Below are positions 9,081 to 16,555 of a stretch of 39,452 nucleotides of DNA, piece after piece. The notes under the pieces were generated by a model. The model did no database searches and was not told the origin of the DNA. It saw nothing but the letters and a program-made list of their open reading frames with translations. The position numbers and the translations under genes are program-made. Source of the stretch: an uncultured Clostridia bacterium (lineage in GTDB: Bacteria; Bacillota; Clostridia; Oscillospirales; Acutalibacteraceae); NCBI GenBank assembly GCA_944383955.1, contig CALWRP010000200.1, forward strand, positions 1 through 39,452. Direction: 5' to 3'. Numbering within the stretch: the stretch's first letter is position 1; every line of letters begins with the position of its first letter.

Positions 9081-11738
9081 GTGAAACGAAAGGGAGCGCT
9101 GCTTCTCTCACTCACGCTCGCGCTGCTGGTCGCGGTGGGAGCGATCACAGTTCTGGTGCAGGCCGTGTGGAACGAGGAGGAGGCGGTTCATATCACGCCC
9201 TCCGAGATTGAGGATTCCACGCTCGCCATCGGCACCCATCTGATCCACCTCTCGGCGCTCACCAACGAGCTGTACGAGATCGCCTCGGATTCCGCCGACG
9301 AGTCGGGGCAGACGGAGATCTATTATAAATCGGAGCTCTCCGCCGGCACCTGGTTCAACATCACCACAGCCTCCTCGCTCGAGGATATCACCACGGGCGG
9401 GACGCCGGTGCTCGATTCGGAGATCGAGGAGCTCTTCTTCACCCACCACACGAAGTCGGACGGCGTGACCTACGATCTGCGCACCGGCCAGCCGGTCAAC
9501 CCCTACGACATCGTCGACCCCTACGACATCGAAACCTTCGACGAGCTGCTCCCGCTCAAGAATCAGTATGAAATCATCAAGGAGATGCAGGGCGAGAGCG
9601 CGGCCGGCAAGGAGAAGATTCAGAAGATCGAGGAGGTCCTGCGCACCGAGGTGAAAAACGCCGTCACCGATGAGTGCGACGCCAACCTCGCTGCCCTGCA
9701 GCAGTATTATGACGAGCTCGCGGCCAACAACGCCCCCGCCGATCAGCTCGACGCGGTGCAGGAGGTCATGAACGCCGTGGACGCCACGCGCCGCGCGGAG
9801 GTTTTCACCACCCTGGAGGCCGTCCTCAACGAGTTCACCCAGTCGCTTCCCAGAATCGAGGATACGGCGGGCACCTCGGAGGCGGAGGGCTCGGAGGGCA
9901 GAGCGCCGGACACCGAGCTGCAGTCTGCCGCCAACGACAGCCTCTCGAATGTGCAGACCTCCCTCATCGAATACCAGGGCAAGATGCTCTCCGAGGGCAC
10001 GACGGTCATGTCGGCCCTGCGGTATGAGTTTTCCCTCGATCTCATCAGCGACGCCAACGCGGGGAGCTTTTCCTCCTGTGATACGGACGTGCAGTCGCTC
10101 ATCCATCTGTCCAATATCTCCTCGAGTATCGTGGCCAACAAGGATGGCGAGCTGGCTCTCCTCGATGACACCATCCTGCCGCGGGCGACCGATGCGTATC
10201 ACGAGGGCCTGCGGGCTGGGGTGAGTACGGAGTATGTCGCGGCGGCTGCGGCGGATTCGTCGTCGGCGCTCCTGAACAACCTGATCAGCACCGCCGCCAG
10301 CACCGTCAACACCGCGAGAAACGAGCTCGAGTCCTACATCACTGCCAAGGTGCTGCGCCTCTCGAACAGCGAGGGCAGGGATTTCATCAACGAGCGCCTC
10401 GCGCAGGCGCAGGACTATTACACCCTCATCCCGAACGACGACTTCTCCGAGAGCATGCGCGGGACGGTCGACAGCCACATCGAGTTCCTCACGGACAAGC
10501 TCCGCGAGCTCGAGCTGGCGGCCGGCGGCAATGAGCTGGATCAGCTTCTCGCCGAGAAGGGCGCGCTGCAGACGGATTACATGTCCGCCCTCGACAACAA
10601 CGACCTCGCCGGGGCGAAGGATCTCGAAGACCAGATTGCCGCGCTCGACGAGCGGATTGACGCCCTGCAGAGCGAGCAGTCGGCGGCCCTGAGCGCCGCG
10701 CAGGAAAAGCTGTCTGAGCTCGAGGATCAGCTCGCAAACGCCACGGAGGGCAGCAGCGAGGCGGCGGATTTGGAGCGGCAGATTGCCGAGCAGAAGTCGG
10801 AGATCGCGGCTCTCGAGTCGAACATGTCGGACGGCACGCTCGGCGAGCTGGTCGCGGAGCTCAGGGCGGAGGCTCTCTCGATCATCGGCGAGACGTCGGA
10901 GGACGATCCGCTGCGCGAAACGCTGGACAAGGATATCGACACGCTCGCCTCCCTCCTCGATCAGAATGTCGGTCTCGTTTTCCCGGCTCTCGAGGATATC
11001 CATGAGGCCCTCGCCGGGGAGCGCGACATCAACGGGGATTCCTCCTACGACGATGCCATTGAGGCGGTGGAGGAGGCCATTCTCGGCAGCCGCTCGGCAT
11101 ATGAGTCGGCCCTCAAGGGCGAGGTTACGACGGATCAGCTCGAGCAGGCCGCAGAGGACTTCTTCGCCGGCAGCTCCAGCTCCCTGCTCGACTCCGCGAC
11201 GGGCAGCTCCGGCTCGGGAGACGGCACGGATCCCTCCGGCCTGACAGACGAGGAGGAGAGCGCCGTCTATCTCGCGGCGCTGGAGCAGTTCCTGGACGCG
11301 GCGCAGTGCGACGCCGCCGAGCAGCTGATCGGCGCGCTCTCCCAAAAGCAGATGAACCTCGGCAATCCGCTCGTCTTCCTCCAGGCGGAGGATCCCGCCT
11401 CCGAATATATTCCGGTGAGCACGCTGGCCCGGTCGGGCGGCATGCGCTATGTGTGGAACCAGAACAAGAGCCAGGGCACGCTCGCCAAGGGCAGCCAATA
11501 CTATATCTTCGCCGCCTATTCGGATCTTGTGCAGCGGGGGAAGACGGAGTCGAGCTTCGAGCAGATGGCCAGGGCGGCCAGGCTGCAGGGCAGCACGCTC
11601 TACATCCCGGAGGATTACACGGTGAGCGCCCTGGGCATCCAGGCGGAGTATCTCACGGGAACCTCCTATGCCGTGGCCCTCAACGAAAAGCTCGCGCCTC
11701 TGGCAGAGGCGCTCTGCGAAAGATTCCTGTCAATCTGA
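9081..11738 (+). CDS. Large exported helical protein of unknown function
   Basis: 885 residues from GTG 9081 after AGGAGGGG. A signal anchor (GALLLSLTLALLVAVGAITVLV) leads to an exported chain rich in Glu, Asp, Ala and Ser. An N-terminal domain (about 35-160; IEDSTLAIGTHLIHLSALTNEL) is followed by long helical regions with coiled-coil character (about 500-590; EKLSELEDQLANATEGSSEA). I recognise no named domain. It shares the exported, helical character of the TolC-like protein upstream, and the two may work as partners in the cell wall. The C-terminal stop is followed after 18 bp by the cap gene, so it is co-transcribed with the particle genes. Confidence 0.65.
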   Translation: MKRKGALLLSLTLALLVAVGAITVLVQAVWNEEEAVHITPSEIEDSTLAIGTHLIHLSALTNELYEIASDSADESGQTEIYYKSELSAGTWFNITTASSLEDITTGGTPVLDSEIEELFFTHHTKSDGVTYDLRTGQPVNPYDIVDPYDIETFDELLPLKNQYEIIKEMQGESAAGKEKIQKIEEVLRTEVKNAVTDECDANLAALQQYYDELAANNAPADQLDAVQEVMNAVDATRRAEVFTTLEAVLNEFTQSLPRIEDTAGTSEAEGSEGRAPDTELQSAANDSLSNVQTSLIEYQGKMLSEGTTVMSALRYEFSLDLISDANAGSFSSCDTDVQSLIHLSNISSSIVANKDGELALLDDTILPRATDAYHEGLRAGVSTEYVAAAAADSSSALLNNLISTAASTVNTARNELESYITAKVLRLSNSEGRDFINERLAQAQDYYTLIPNDDFSESMRGTVDSHIEFLTDKLRELELAAGGNELDQLLAEKGALQTDYMSALDNNDLAGAKDLEDQIAALDERIDALQSEQSAALSAAQEKLSELEDQLANATEGSSEAADLERQIAEQKSEIAALESNMSDGTLGELVAELRAEALSIIGETSEDDPLRETLDKDIDTLASLLDQNVGLVFPALEDIHEALAGERDINGDSSYDDAIEAVEEAILGSRSAYESALKGEVTTDQLEQAAEDFFAGSSSSLLDSATGSSGSGDGTDPSGLTDEEESAVYLAALEQFLDAAQCDAAEQLIGALSQKQMNLGNPLVFLQAEDPASEYIPVSTLARSGGMRYVWNQNKSQGTLAKGSQYYIFAAYSDLVQRGKTESSFEQMARAARLQGSTLYIPEDYTVSALGIQAEYLTGTSYAVALNEKLAPLAEALCERFLSI

Positions 11739-11756
11739 GAAAGGGAGGAAAGTTCA

Positions 11757-12350
11757 TTGGCGGATTACCCTATCATATCCGACGTATCCTCGTATCTGGT
11801 GAAGCTGCTCCGCAGAAAAATGTGTCCGGAGCCGATTCCCTCGCCGAACAACATTGAGGTTTCCTCGCCGGCGGAGCAGGACGTCGACTACATCCTCGGC
11901 CTTTACCTTTATGATATCCGCGCGGAGGGAGAGATCTCCGTGCCGCCCCTTGTCAACACCGGGCGCACGCGCCTCGTTCCCCCGCCGAAGCCTTACAGCC
12001 TCTACTATATGCTCTTCATCAACGGCTCCTCGCAGATGGGCCTGAAGGCGCACGATATCCAGAAGATCATCGGCCGCGCCGCGCAGGTGATCAGCGACGG
12101 CAGCGTCGTCTATCCGAACGAGCTGCAAACCTGGCTGGAGACGCGGGAGGCGCCGATCCTCATCACTCCCTCGAAGATTTCCCTCGAGGACAAGGTGCGC
12201 GTCTGGTCGGCGATCAACAAGCCCTACCAGGTCAGCCTCTTTTACAAGGTCGCTCCTGTGCTGCTCTCGAGCGAGATTATCGTCGACGCGCCGCGCGTCA
12301 CCCAGGCGGAGATTTCGCTCCACCTCACAGGCGAGAACAGGGAGGGATAG
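11757..12350 (+). CDS. DUF4255/Pvc16-type tail terminator (cap) protein
   Basis: 197 residues from TTG 11757 with GGGAGGAAAG upstream. The chain matches the DUF4255 (Pvc16 N-terminal) family: a start like YPIISDVSSYLVKLL, then YILGLYLYDIR, the PPKPYSLYYMLF segment, an LETREAPILIT stretch and VWSAINKPYQVSLFYKV. In Afp and PVC particles the homologue (Afp16/Pvc16) caps the tube-sheath end and sets final particle length. The gene usually sits at one edge of the structural block, as it does here. The length is normal for the N-terminal domain alone, with no extension. The next start is 3 nt after its stop. Confidence 0.9.
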   Translation: MADYPIISDVSSYLVKLLRRKMCPEPIPSPNNIEVSSPAEQDVDYILGLYLYDIRAEGEISVPPLVNTGRTRLVPPPKPYSLYYMLFINGSSQMGLKAHDIQKIIGRAAQVISDGSVVYPNELQTWLETREAPILITPSKISLEDKVRVWSAINKPYQVSLFYKVAPVLLSSEIIVDAPRVTQAEISLHLTGENREG

Positions 12351-12353
12351 CCG

Positions 12354-13157
12354 ATGGCCGACCATGTGGTGATCCGGCACAGCCTCGATCTGGTGCTTCA
12401 CCTTGTGGACACCACGACGGGCGCGCTGCTCTCCGGGAACGGCGCCGTCTTCGAGCGCGACGGACGCCCGTTCCACTTCCTGGACAAGGGCGACGGCCAT
12501 CTGATCCTCATCGGCACAGGCCGCGAGGATTTCCGCCTGACGGTGACGCTCCGCGGCTATCTCAAGCAGGAGATCGACGTGCGCTACGAACAGCTCTCCG
12601 AGCGCTTCCCGCTGCTCGAGCTGCCGATGCTGCCGGACGGCACCGTGCCGGGCACAGGAAAATACCGCGACCTCAGCGGCAGGCTGGAGGGACTCACGGA
12701 GCTCGAGGCGGTCTGGCTGGGGGACGCCGCCTGCATGATCCGTGATTTCAACGCGAAAAAGAAGATGATGACCATATTTAACCCCCATCATCTGCTGCTC
12801 GATCGTGTTTTCTACGCGCTTGTGAACCCGGATACCAGGGTTTACGAGGCGTTGAAAATAGAAGAAAGACTCTCCGACACGCAGTTTCTTCTGCAGGATA
12901 AGCTGAGCATGGCGTATGGCAGCAATTACCCGATTGCCCGCCGCGTCTTCGGCCTGGTGCGGGAGGACGGCACGTACCTGCTGCGGATCAGCGATCAGGG
13001 GGGAGACCCCCGCTGGCTGGTCCGGTGCAGGGCAGGGGAGAGGGAGTGGTTCCAGACGGTCGATTTCCGGTCGCCGCGCGAGCCTCCCCTGACTATGCCG
13101 CAAGAGGAGCAGGCCGCCGGCGAAACGGCGGATCCTGCCGGGAAGGGAGGAATGTAA
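12354..13157 (+). CDS. CIS-locus protein of unknown function
   Basis: 267 residues, ATG 12354 after GGGAGGG, tightly packed between the cap gene (3-nt gap) and the DUF4280 gene (its TAA abuts the next ATG). The first 80 residues look like a carboxypeptidase-regulatory or Ig-like beta domain (LDLVLHLVDTTTGALL ... FRLTVTLRGY). Residues about 130-230 have a second beta-rich domain (AKKKMMTIFNPHHLLLDRVF). The last 30 residues are Pro/Glu/Gly-rich and probably disordered. No signal peptide or membrane helix. The position suggests a structural accessory of the cap or tip, or an adaptor for the PAAR-like protein. Function not assigned. Confidence 0.65.
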   Translation: MADHVVIRHSLDLVLHLVDTTTGALLSGNGAVFERDGRPFHFLDKGDGHLILIGTGREDFRLTVTLRGYLKQEIDVRYEQLSERFPLLELPMLPDGTVPGTGKYRDLSGRLEGLTELEAVWLGDAACMIRDFNAKKKMMTIFNPHHLLLDRVFYALVNPDTRVYEALKIEERLSDTQFLLQDKLSMAYGSNYPIARRVFGLVREDGTYLLRISDQGGDPRWLVRCRAGEREWFQTVDFRSPREPPLTMPQEEQAAGETADPAGKGGM

Positions 13158-13541
13158 ATGCCGTTTCCCGTTGTCTCGGGGGCGTCCATCCTGTGCACAA
13201 TGGGCCTGTCTCCGGGTCAACTCACAGCAACTTCTCAAACCTCTATCCTGATGGACGGAAAACCCGTCGCGACCATTCAGGACATCGCGCCGAACACCAA
13301 CGTCGCTCCCTGCGGCATGTGTACTTCCATGGCAAACCCGGCTGTCGCCGCGGCGACGGCAGCCGCCTTCGGTGTGCTCACCCCCGCGCCCTGCACGCCG
13401 GTTCCCGGCGGCCCGTGGGCCTGCTCGCCGGGCATCCTGGCCGGCGGCGTCCCCGTTCTCTACAACGACGGCAAGCTGATGTGCTCCTATGGCGGCTCCA
13501 TCAGCATTGTGATGCCGGCCCAGCAGAAGGTGCTCTCGTGA
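13158..13541 (+). CDS. DUF4280 PAAR-like protein
   Basis: 127 residues; ATG 13158 abuts the preceding TAA and has GGGAGG upstream. Family pattern: VVSGASILCTMG at the start, DGKPVATIQDI, NVAPCGMC, a Pro/Cys stretch (TPAPCTPVPGGPW), and GKLMCSYGGSISIV at the end. DUF4280 proteins form a small PAAR-like cone found in CIS loci and fused to toxins. They are thought to sharpen the spike tip or carry effectors. This copy is stand-alone, without a toxin fusion. Its placement before the sheath, far from the gpV spike gene at 23777, is unlike phage tails. Cysteine and glycine content fits a compact beta structure. Confidence 0.88.
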   Translation: MPFPVVSGASILCTMGLSPGQLTATSQTSILMDGKPVATIQDIAPNTNVAPCGMCTSMANPAVAAATAAAFGVLTPAPCTPVPGGPWACSPGILAGGVPVLYNDGKLMCSYGGSISIVMPAQQKVLS

Positions 13542-13595
13542 GCCCGTCCTGCAGCCAAGCGGTTCCAATTCAAATTTACAATACAGAACAATCTG

Positions 13596-13643
13596 AAAGG
13601 AGGGCGGTTTTGAGCGGGAACTCAAAACCGAACGAAAATTATG
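13596..13643 (+). promoter_or_regulatory. Sheath-gene leader: split ribosome site, hairpin and 12-codon leader frame
   Basis: The only strong ribosome site before the sheath ATG (13641) is GAAAGGAGG at about 13595-13603, 37 nt away. Between them lies a perfect 10-bp hairpin: CGGTTTTGAG (13605-13614), loop CGGGAA, CTCAAAACCG (13621-13630). Folded, it would leave about 11 nt between site and ATG, as reported for phage T4 gene 38 type starts. Alternatively a TTG at 13610, 6 nt after GGAGG, opens a 12-codon frame (MSGNSKPNENYG) whose TGA (13646-13648) overlaps the sheath start, allowing translational coupling. The sequence cannot decide between the two. Confidence 0.6.
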
Positions 13644-15347
13644 GCTGAGTATTTATCTCCTGGTGTTTATGTTGAGGAATTCGACTCTTCCCCCCGCGCA
13701 ATCGAGGGCGTGGGAACCAGCACGGGCGGCTTCGTCGGCATGTCGGTGAAAGGTCCGACGATTGGCGCTCCCAGCCTTGTCACGAGCTTCGCTGATTTCC
13801 AGCGCCAGTTCGGCGGCTTCCTCTCCGAGTACACGCACGGCGAGTACCGCTATCTTGCGTACAGCGTCGAGCAGTTCTTCGCCAACGGCGGCACCCGCTG
13901 CTATGTCAGCCGCGTCGTGCCCGAGGACGCCGCTCTGGCGACCGCGAAGAAGGGCATCCTCTCCATGCGTGCCGCCAACGAGGGCAAGTGGGGCAACCGC
14001 ATCCTCGTTTCCCTGGTGGCAACCAACCGCAGGAAGATGCAGCTGATCAAGAAGGAGGCAGATACCGTCTTTGTCGCCAAGTCGGTCGACGGCTTCCGCG
14101 AGGGCGACGTGGTCGAGTTTGCCGGCGAGTTCAACCGCATTGCCGCCATCTTCGACAACACCGTCACCTTCGAGAAGAAGTTCTCCTCCGATCCGGTCGA
14201 CACGGCTATCGTGCCGAAGCTGGTCGTTTTCTCCTCGGAGATGGACGTCGTCGTCCGCAGCGACAATGAGGTGGAGAACTTCACCAATGTCACCCTGAAC
14301 CCGAATTCCACGAACTATCTGGCCAGAAGGCTTGCCGCGAGCCGTCTTATCGCCGCCACGGTCGACGACAGCAGCGCCATCGACAACCCCGTCTCCGTTA
14401 TCATGGGCAAGGGCGTGCTCTCCGGCACGATCAGCTTTGCCGGCGGCAGCGACGGCAGCATAGAGGCTGTCAACGCGGGCGTCTTCATCGGCATTGACAA
14501 CGGCCCCGGCCAGCGCACCGGTATCCAGTCCTTCCTGGAGAACGACAACGCCAGCATCATCGCCGTTCCCGGCATCACGATCCCCGAGGTCGTCGTGGCC
14601 CTCGTCAGCCACTGCGAGAACGAGAAGAACCGCTTCGCGGTCCTCGATATCCCGCAGGAGCTGCGCAAGACCGGCGATATCATCGAGTACCGCAACATGA
14701 TCGATTCTACATACGCCGCGATGTATCATCCGTGGATCCAGGTGTACGACCGTGTGGCGAAGAAGCCCGCCTACATTCCGCCGAGCGGCGCCGTGATGGG
14801 CGTGTATTCCCGCTCGGACGTCAGCCGCGGTGTGCACAAGGCTCCGGCCAACGAGACGATCGCCTGCACCGGCCTGTCTGTCAACTACACCACCGGCGAG
14901 CAGGATATCCTCAATCCCGCCGGCGTGAACCTGATCCGCGCGCTCCCCGGCCAGGGCATCCGCGTCTGGGGCGCCCGCACCGCGAGCAGCAACAGCGCGT
15001 TCAAGTATGTCAACATCCGCCGTCTGTTCATCTATGTGGAGCAGTCGATTCGTGTGTCCACGAACTGGGTCGTCTTCGAGCCCAACAATTCCTCGCTGTG
15101 GGCGCGTGTGCAGATGACGGTCTCCTCCTTCCTCGAGTCCATGTTCCGTGCCGGCATGCTGGCAGGCGATACCCCGGCTGAGGCGTTCTACGTCAACATC
15201 GGCACCGCCACCATGAGCCAGGACGATATCCTCAACGGCCGTTTGATCTGCGAGATTGGCATAGCGCCGTCCCGTCCGGCCGAGTTTGTGATCTTCCGCG
15301 TGACGCAGTTCACCGCCGGCGCCGGCGGCGAGGGCGGCGGAGAATAA
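13641..15347 (+). CDS. Contractile tail sheath protein
   Basis: 568 residues. The family hallmarks are present in order: SPGVYVEEFDSSPRAIEGV at the N-terminus, the GAPSLVTSFADFQRQFGG block, NPAGVNLIRALPGQGIRVWG near residue 430, YVNIRRLFIYVEQSIR, and the C-terminal PAEFVIFRVTQ segment. Sheath subunits form the outer contracting layer that drives the tube. The length is typical and only one sheath gene is present, whereas Afp and PVC carry three. The C-terminus ends in a short Gly/Glu tail. The start at 13641 is fixed by homology although it has no adjacent ribosome site (see leader). Sheath and tube should be the most abundant products. Confidence 0.95.
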   Translation: MAEYLSPGVYVEEFDSSPRAIEGVGTSTGGFVGMSVKGPTIGAPSLVTSFADFQRQFGGFLSEYTHGEYRYLAYSVEQFFANGGTRCYVSRVVPEDAALATAKKGILSMRAANEGKWGNRILVSLVATNRRKMQLIKKEADTVFVAKSVDGFREGDVVEFAGEFNRIAAIFDNTVTFEKKFSSDPVDTAIVPKLVVFSSEMDVVVRSDNEVENFTNVTLNPNSTNYLARRLAASRLIAATVDDSSAIDNPVSVIMGKGVLSGTISFAGGSDGSIEAVNAGVFIGIDNGPGQRTGIQSFLENDNASIIAVPGITIPEVVVALVSHCENEKNRFAVLDIPQELRKTGDIIEYRNMIDSTYAAMYHPWIQVYDRVAKKPAYIPPSGAVMGVYSRSDVSRGVHKAPANETIACTGLSVNYTTGEQDILNPAGVNLIRALPGQGIRVWGARTASSNSAFKYVNIRRLFIYVEQSIRVSTNWVVFEPNNSSLWARVQMTVSSFLESMFRAGMLAGDTPAEAFYVNIGTATMSQDDILNGRLICEIGIAPSRPAEFVIFRVTQFTAGAGGEGGGE

Positions 15348-15388
15348 TCGTCCCACATAAATCTGACTAGAAAAAGGAGTATGGAAAG

Positions 15389-15883
15389 ATGTCTGATAAG
15401 AATACGGGGAGCATGTATTATCCCTTAACAAAAATGAACTTCCTCGTGACGGTCGATTCCGTGGACGGCGTCGCGGCGTTCAGCGAGGTTACCGGCGTTG
15501 AGGCTACGGTTGACGTGATCGAGTTCCGCCAGGGCAACTCGAACAGCCTGGCTCCCGTCAAGATCCCGGGCCTTGTCAAGCACGGCAATGTCACCCTGAA
15601 GTTCGGCTATACCCGCAACAATAAGTTTAAGGACTGGCTTAAGGATTGCGTGACGGAGTCCCGCGCCAAGGACGCGCGCTCCAATGTGACCATTGAGCTC
15701 ATCAACATCCAGGAGAGCTCGCCGTCTCAGGTTGTCGAATCGACTCTTGATTCGACGCTCACCTGGCAGCTGACGAACGCCTGGGTTTGCAAGTATACCG
15801 CTCCCGACCTGAACGCCTCCACGAGCGAGGTTGCCATCGAGTCGGTGGAGATTGCCTACGAGGAACTGGTGATCCCGAACTGA
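15389..15883 (+). CDS. Inner tail tube protein (T4 gp19-like)
   Basis: 164 residues; ATG 15389 lies 9 nt after AAAGGAG. Typical gp19/Hcp-fold tube sequence: MNFLVTVDSVDGVAAFSEVT near the start, VIEFRQGNSNSLAPVKIPG, VTLKFGYTRNNKFKDWL and a C-terminal IESVEIAYEELV. It stacks as hexamers inside the sheath. The size is standard and it directly follows the sheath gene, the conserved order. A strong hairpin follows at 15901-15925, which may reduce read-through or stabilise the sheath-tube part of the transcript. Confidence 0.95.
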   Translation: MSDKNTGSMYYPLTKMNFLVTVDSVDGVAAFSEVTGVEATVDVIEFRQGNSNSLAPVKIPGLVKHGNVTLKFGYTRNNKFKDWLKDCVTESRAKDARSNVTIELINIQESSPSQVVESTLDSTLTWQLTNAWVCKYTAPDLNASTSEVAIESVEIAYEELVIPN

Positions 15884-15900
15884 TAAGCACGGCCGGTACT

Positions 15901-15940
15901 GCCGGAGGATCGTGTGTCCTCCGGCAGATTCCGGTTTTCC
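15901..15940 (+). terminator. Hairpin after the tube gene (attenuator or mRNA-stabiliser)
   Basis: GCCGGAGGA (15901-15909), a 7-nt loop and TCCTCCGGC (15917-15925) form a perfect 9-bp stem. It is followed by a T-rich but interrupted run (GGTTTTCCTTT). The run is too broken for an efficient intrinsic terminator, so partial termination or a 3' processing barrier for the sheath-tube message is more likely. Confidence 0.5.
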
Positions 15941-15956
15941 TTTCCGGAGGTAGTAT

Positions 15957-16319
15957 ATGGTAACAGAGTATGAGTTTGAATTGCCGCGCGGCTATGTCGA
16001 TTCCAACGGCGACGTGCACAAGCGGGGCAAGATGCGGCTGGCCACAGCGGGCGATGAGATCAGCGCGACGCGCGATCCCCGCGTGCTGAGCAATCCGTCG
16101 TATCTGTCCGTGGTGGTGCTCGCCAAGGTGATCACAGAGCTCGAGGGCATGCCGACAATTGTCCCGAATATTGTGGAACGCTTTTTCACGGCGGACCTGG
16201 CCTTTTTGCAGGATATGTATCAGCGGATCAACAACATTGAGCCGCCGACGATGAAGGTGGTCTGCCCGAAGTGCGGCGAGATCCATGAGGTTCCGATAAA
16301 TTTTACGCGAGAGGGATAA
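15957..16319 (+). CDS. Tail assembly chaperone-like protein (zero-frame product)
   Basis: 120 residues; ATG 15957 follows CCGGAGG. The chain (YEFELPRGYVDSNGDVHKRG, then PRVLSNPSYLSVVVLAKVI) matches the small phage tail assembly protein found next to tube genes in CIS and Mu-like tails, which handles tape-measure or tube assembly. The C-terminus has a CPKCGEIHE zinc-knuckle-like motif. Codons 114-116 (ATA AAT TTT) contain A-AAT-TTT at 16298-16304, a canonical -1 slippery pattern, 15 nt before the stop. Slippage would continue into the DUF6760-like frame and give a protein of about 191 residues. Confidence 0.8.
   Translation: MVTEYEFELPRGYVDSNGDVHKRGKMRLATAGDEISATRDPRVLSNPSYLSVVVLAKVITELEGMPTIVPNIVERFFTADLAFLQDMYQRINNIEPPTMKVVCPKCGEIHEVPINFTREG
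16298..16304 (+). promoter_or_regulatory. Candidate -1 ribosomal frameshift heptamer
   Basis: In the zero frame of the chaperone gene the bases read A-AAT-TTT, the X-XXY-YYZ form. After slipping back one base, reading continues TAC GCG AGA GGG ATA ACG CTG into the downstream frame without a stop. A ribosome-site-like GAGG lies at 16287-16290, 7 nt upstream, similar to the stimulator in dnaX. I see no strong downstream hairpin, only a 4-bp one near 16327-16338. Tail chaperones of many phages (lambda G/GT) use such a shift. Confidence 0.5.
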
Positions 16320-16321
16320 CG

Positions 16322-16531
16322 CTGTATCCTGAGAAGGAACTGTATCGGGAGATGTCCTTTATCTCCTACTACTTCCACTGGGGGGAAAAGGACGTGATGG
16401 AGCTCAGTCACGCCAGCCGCAGGCGCTGGTGCGAGGAAATCTCCTCCATCAACAGCAGTCTCAATCCCTCAGAGAGCAAGCCAAAGGAGAAAAGCATTTT
16501 TGAGCTGGGGAAAACCGCGCGCCGCTTGTAA
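16322..16531 (+). CDS. DUF6760-like small CIS protein without a standard start codon
   Basis: The frame encodes 69 residues counting the first CTG codon and ends at TAA 16529-16531. The sequence LYPEKELYREMSFISYYFHW, then RRRWCEEISSINSSLN, matches the small family (DUF6760, as I recall it) that follows the tail chaperone in CIS loci. Family members begin near this YPxxxLYEE motif. No ATG, GTG or TTG precedes it in frame: an in-frame TGA lies at 16286-16288, and only CTG 16322 (after GAGAGGG 16309-16315) or ATA 16316 could start it. The internal ATG 16352 would remove the conserved start. So it is expressed either from CTG or as the -1 frameshift extension of the chaperone. Confidence 0.75.
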   Translation: MYPEKELYREMSFISYYFHWGEKDVMELSHASRRRWCEEISSINSSLNPSESKPKEKSIFELGKTARRL

Positions 16532-16555
16532 GACCAGCCGGCAGGAGGGAATGGA

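Noticed and set aside
13554-13582. Separate promoter for the sheath gene (TACAAT at 13577-13582)
   Set aside because: No acceptable -35 element at 16-18 bp; the region is only locally AT-rich.
13025-13648. 207-codon frame overlapping the 3' end of the 267-residue gene and the DUF4280 gene
   Set aside because: It overlaps two better-supported genes in another frame; only its last 12 codons from TTG 13610 are of interest as a leader.
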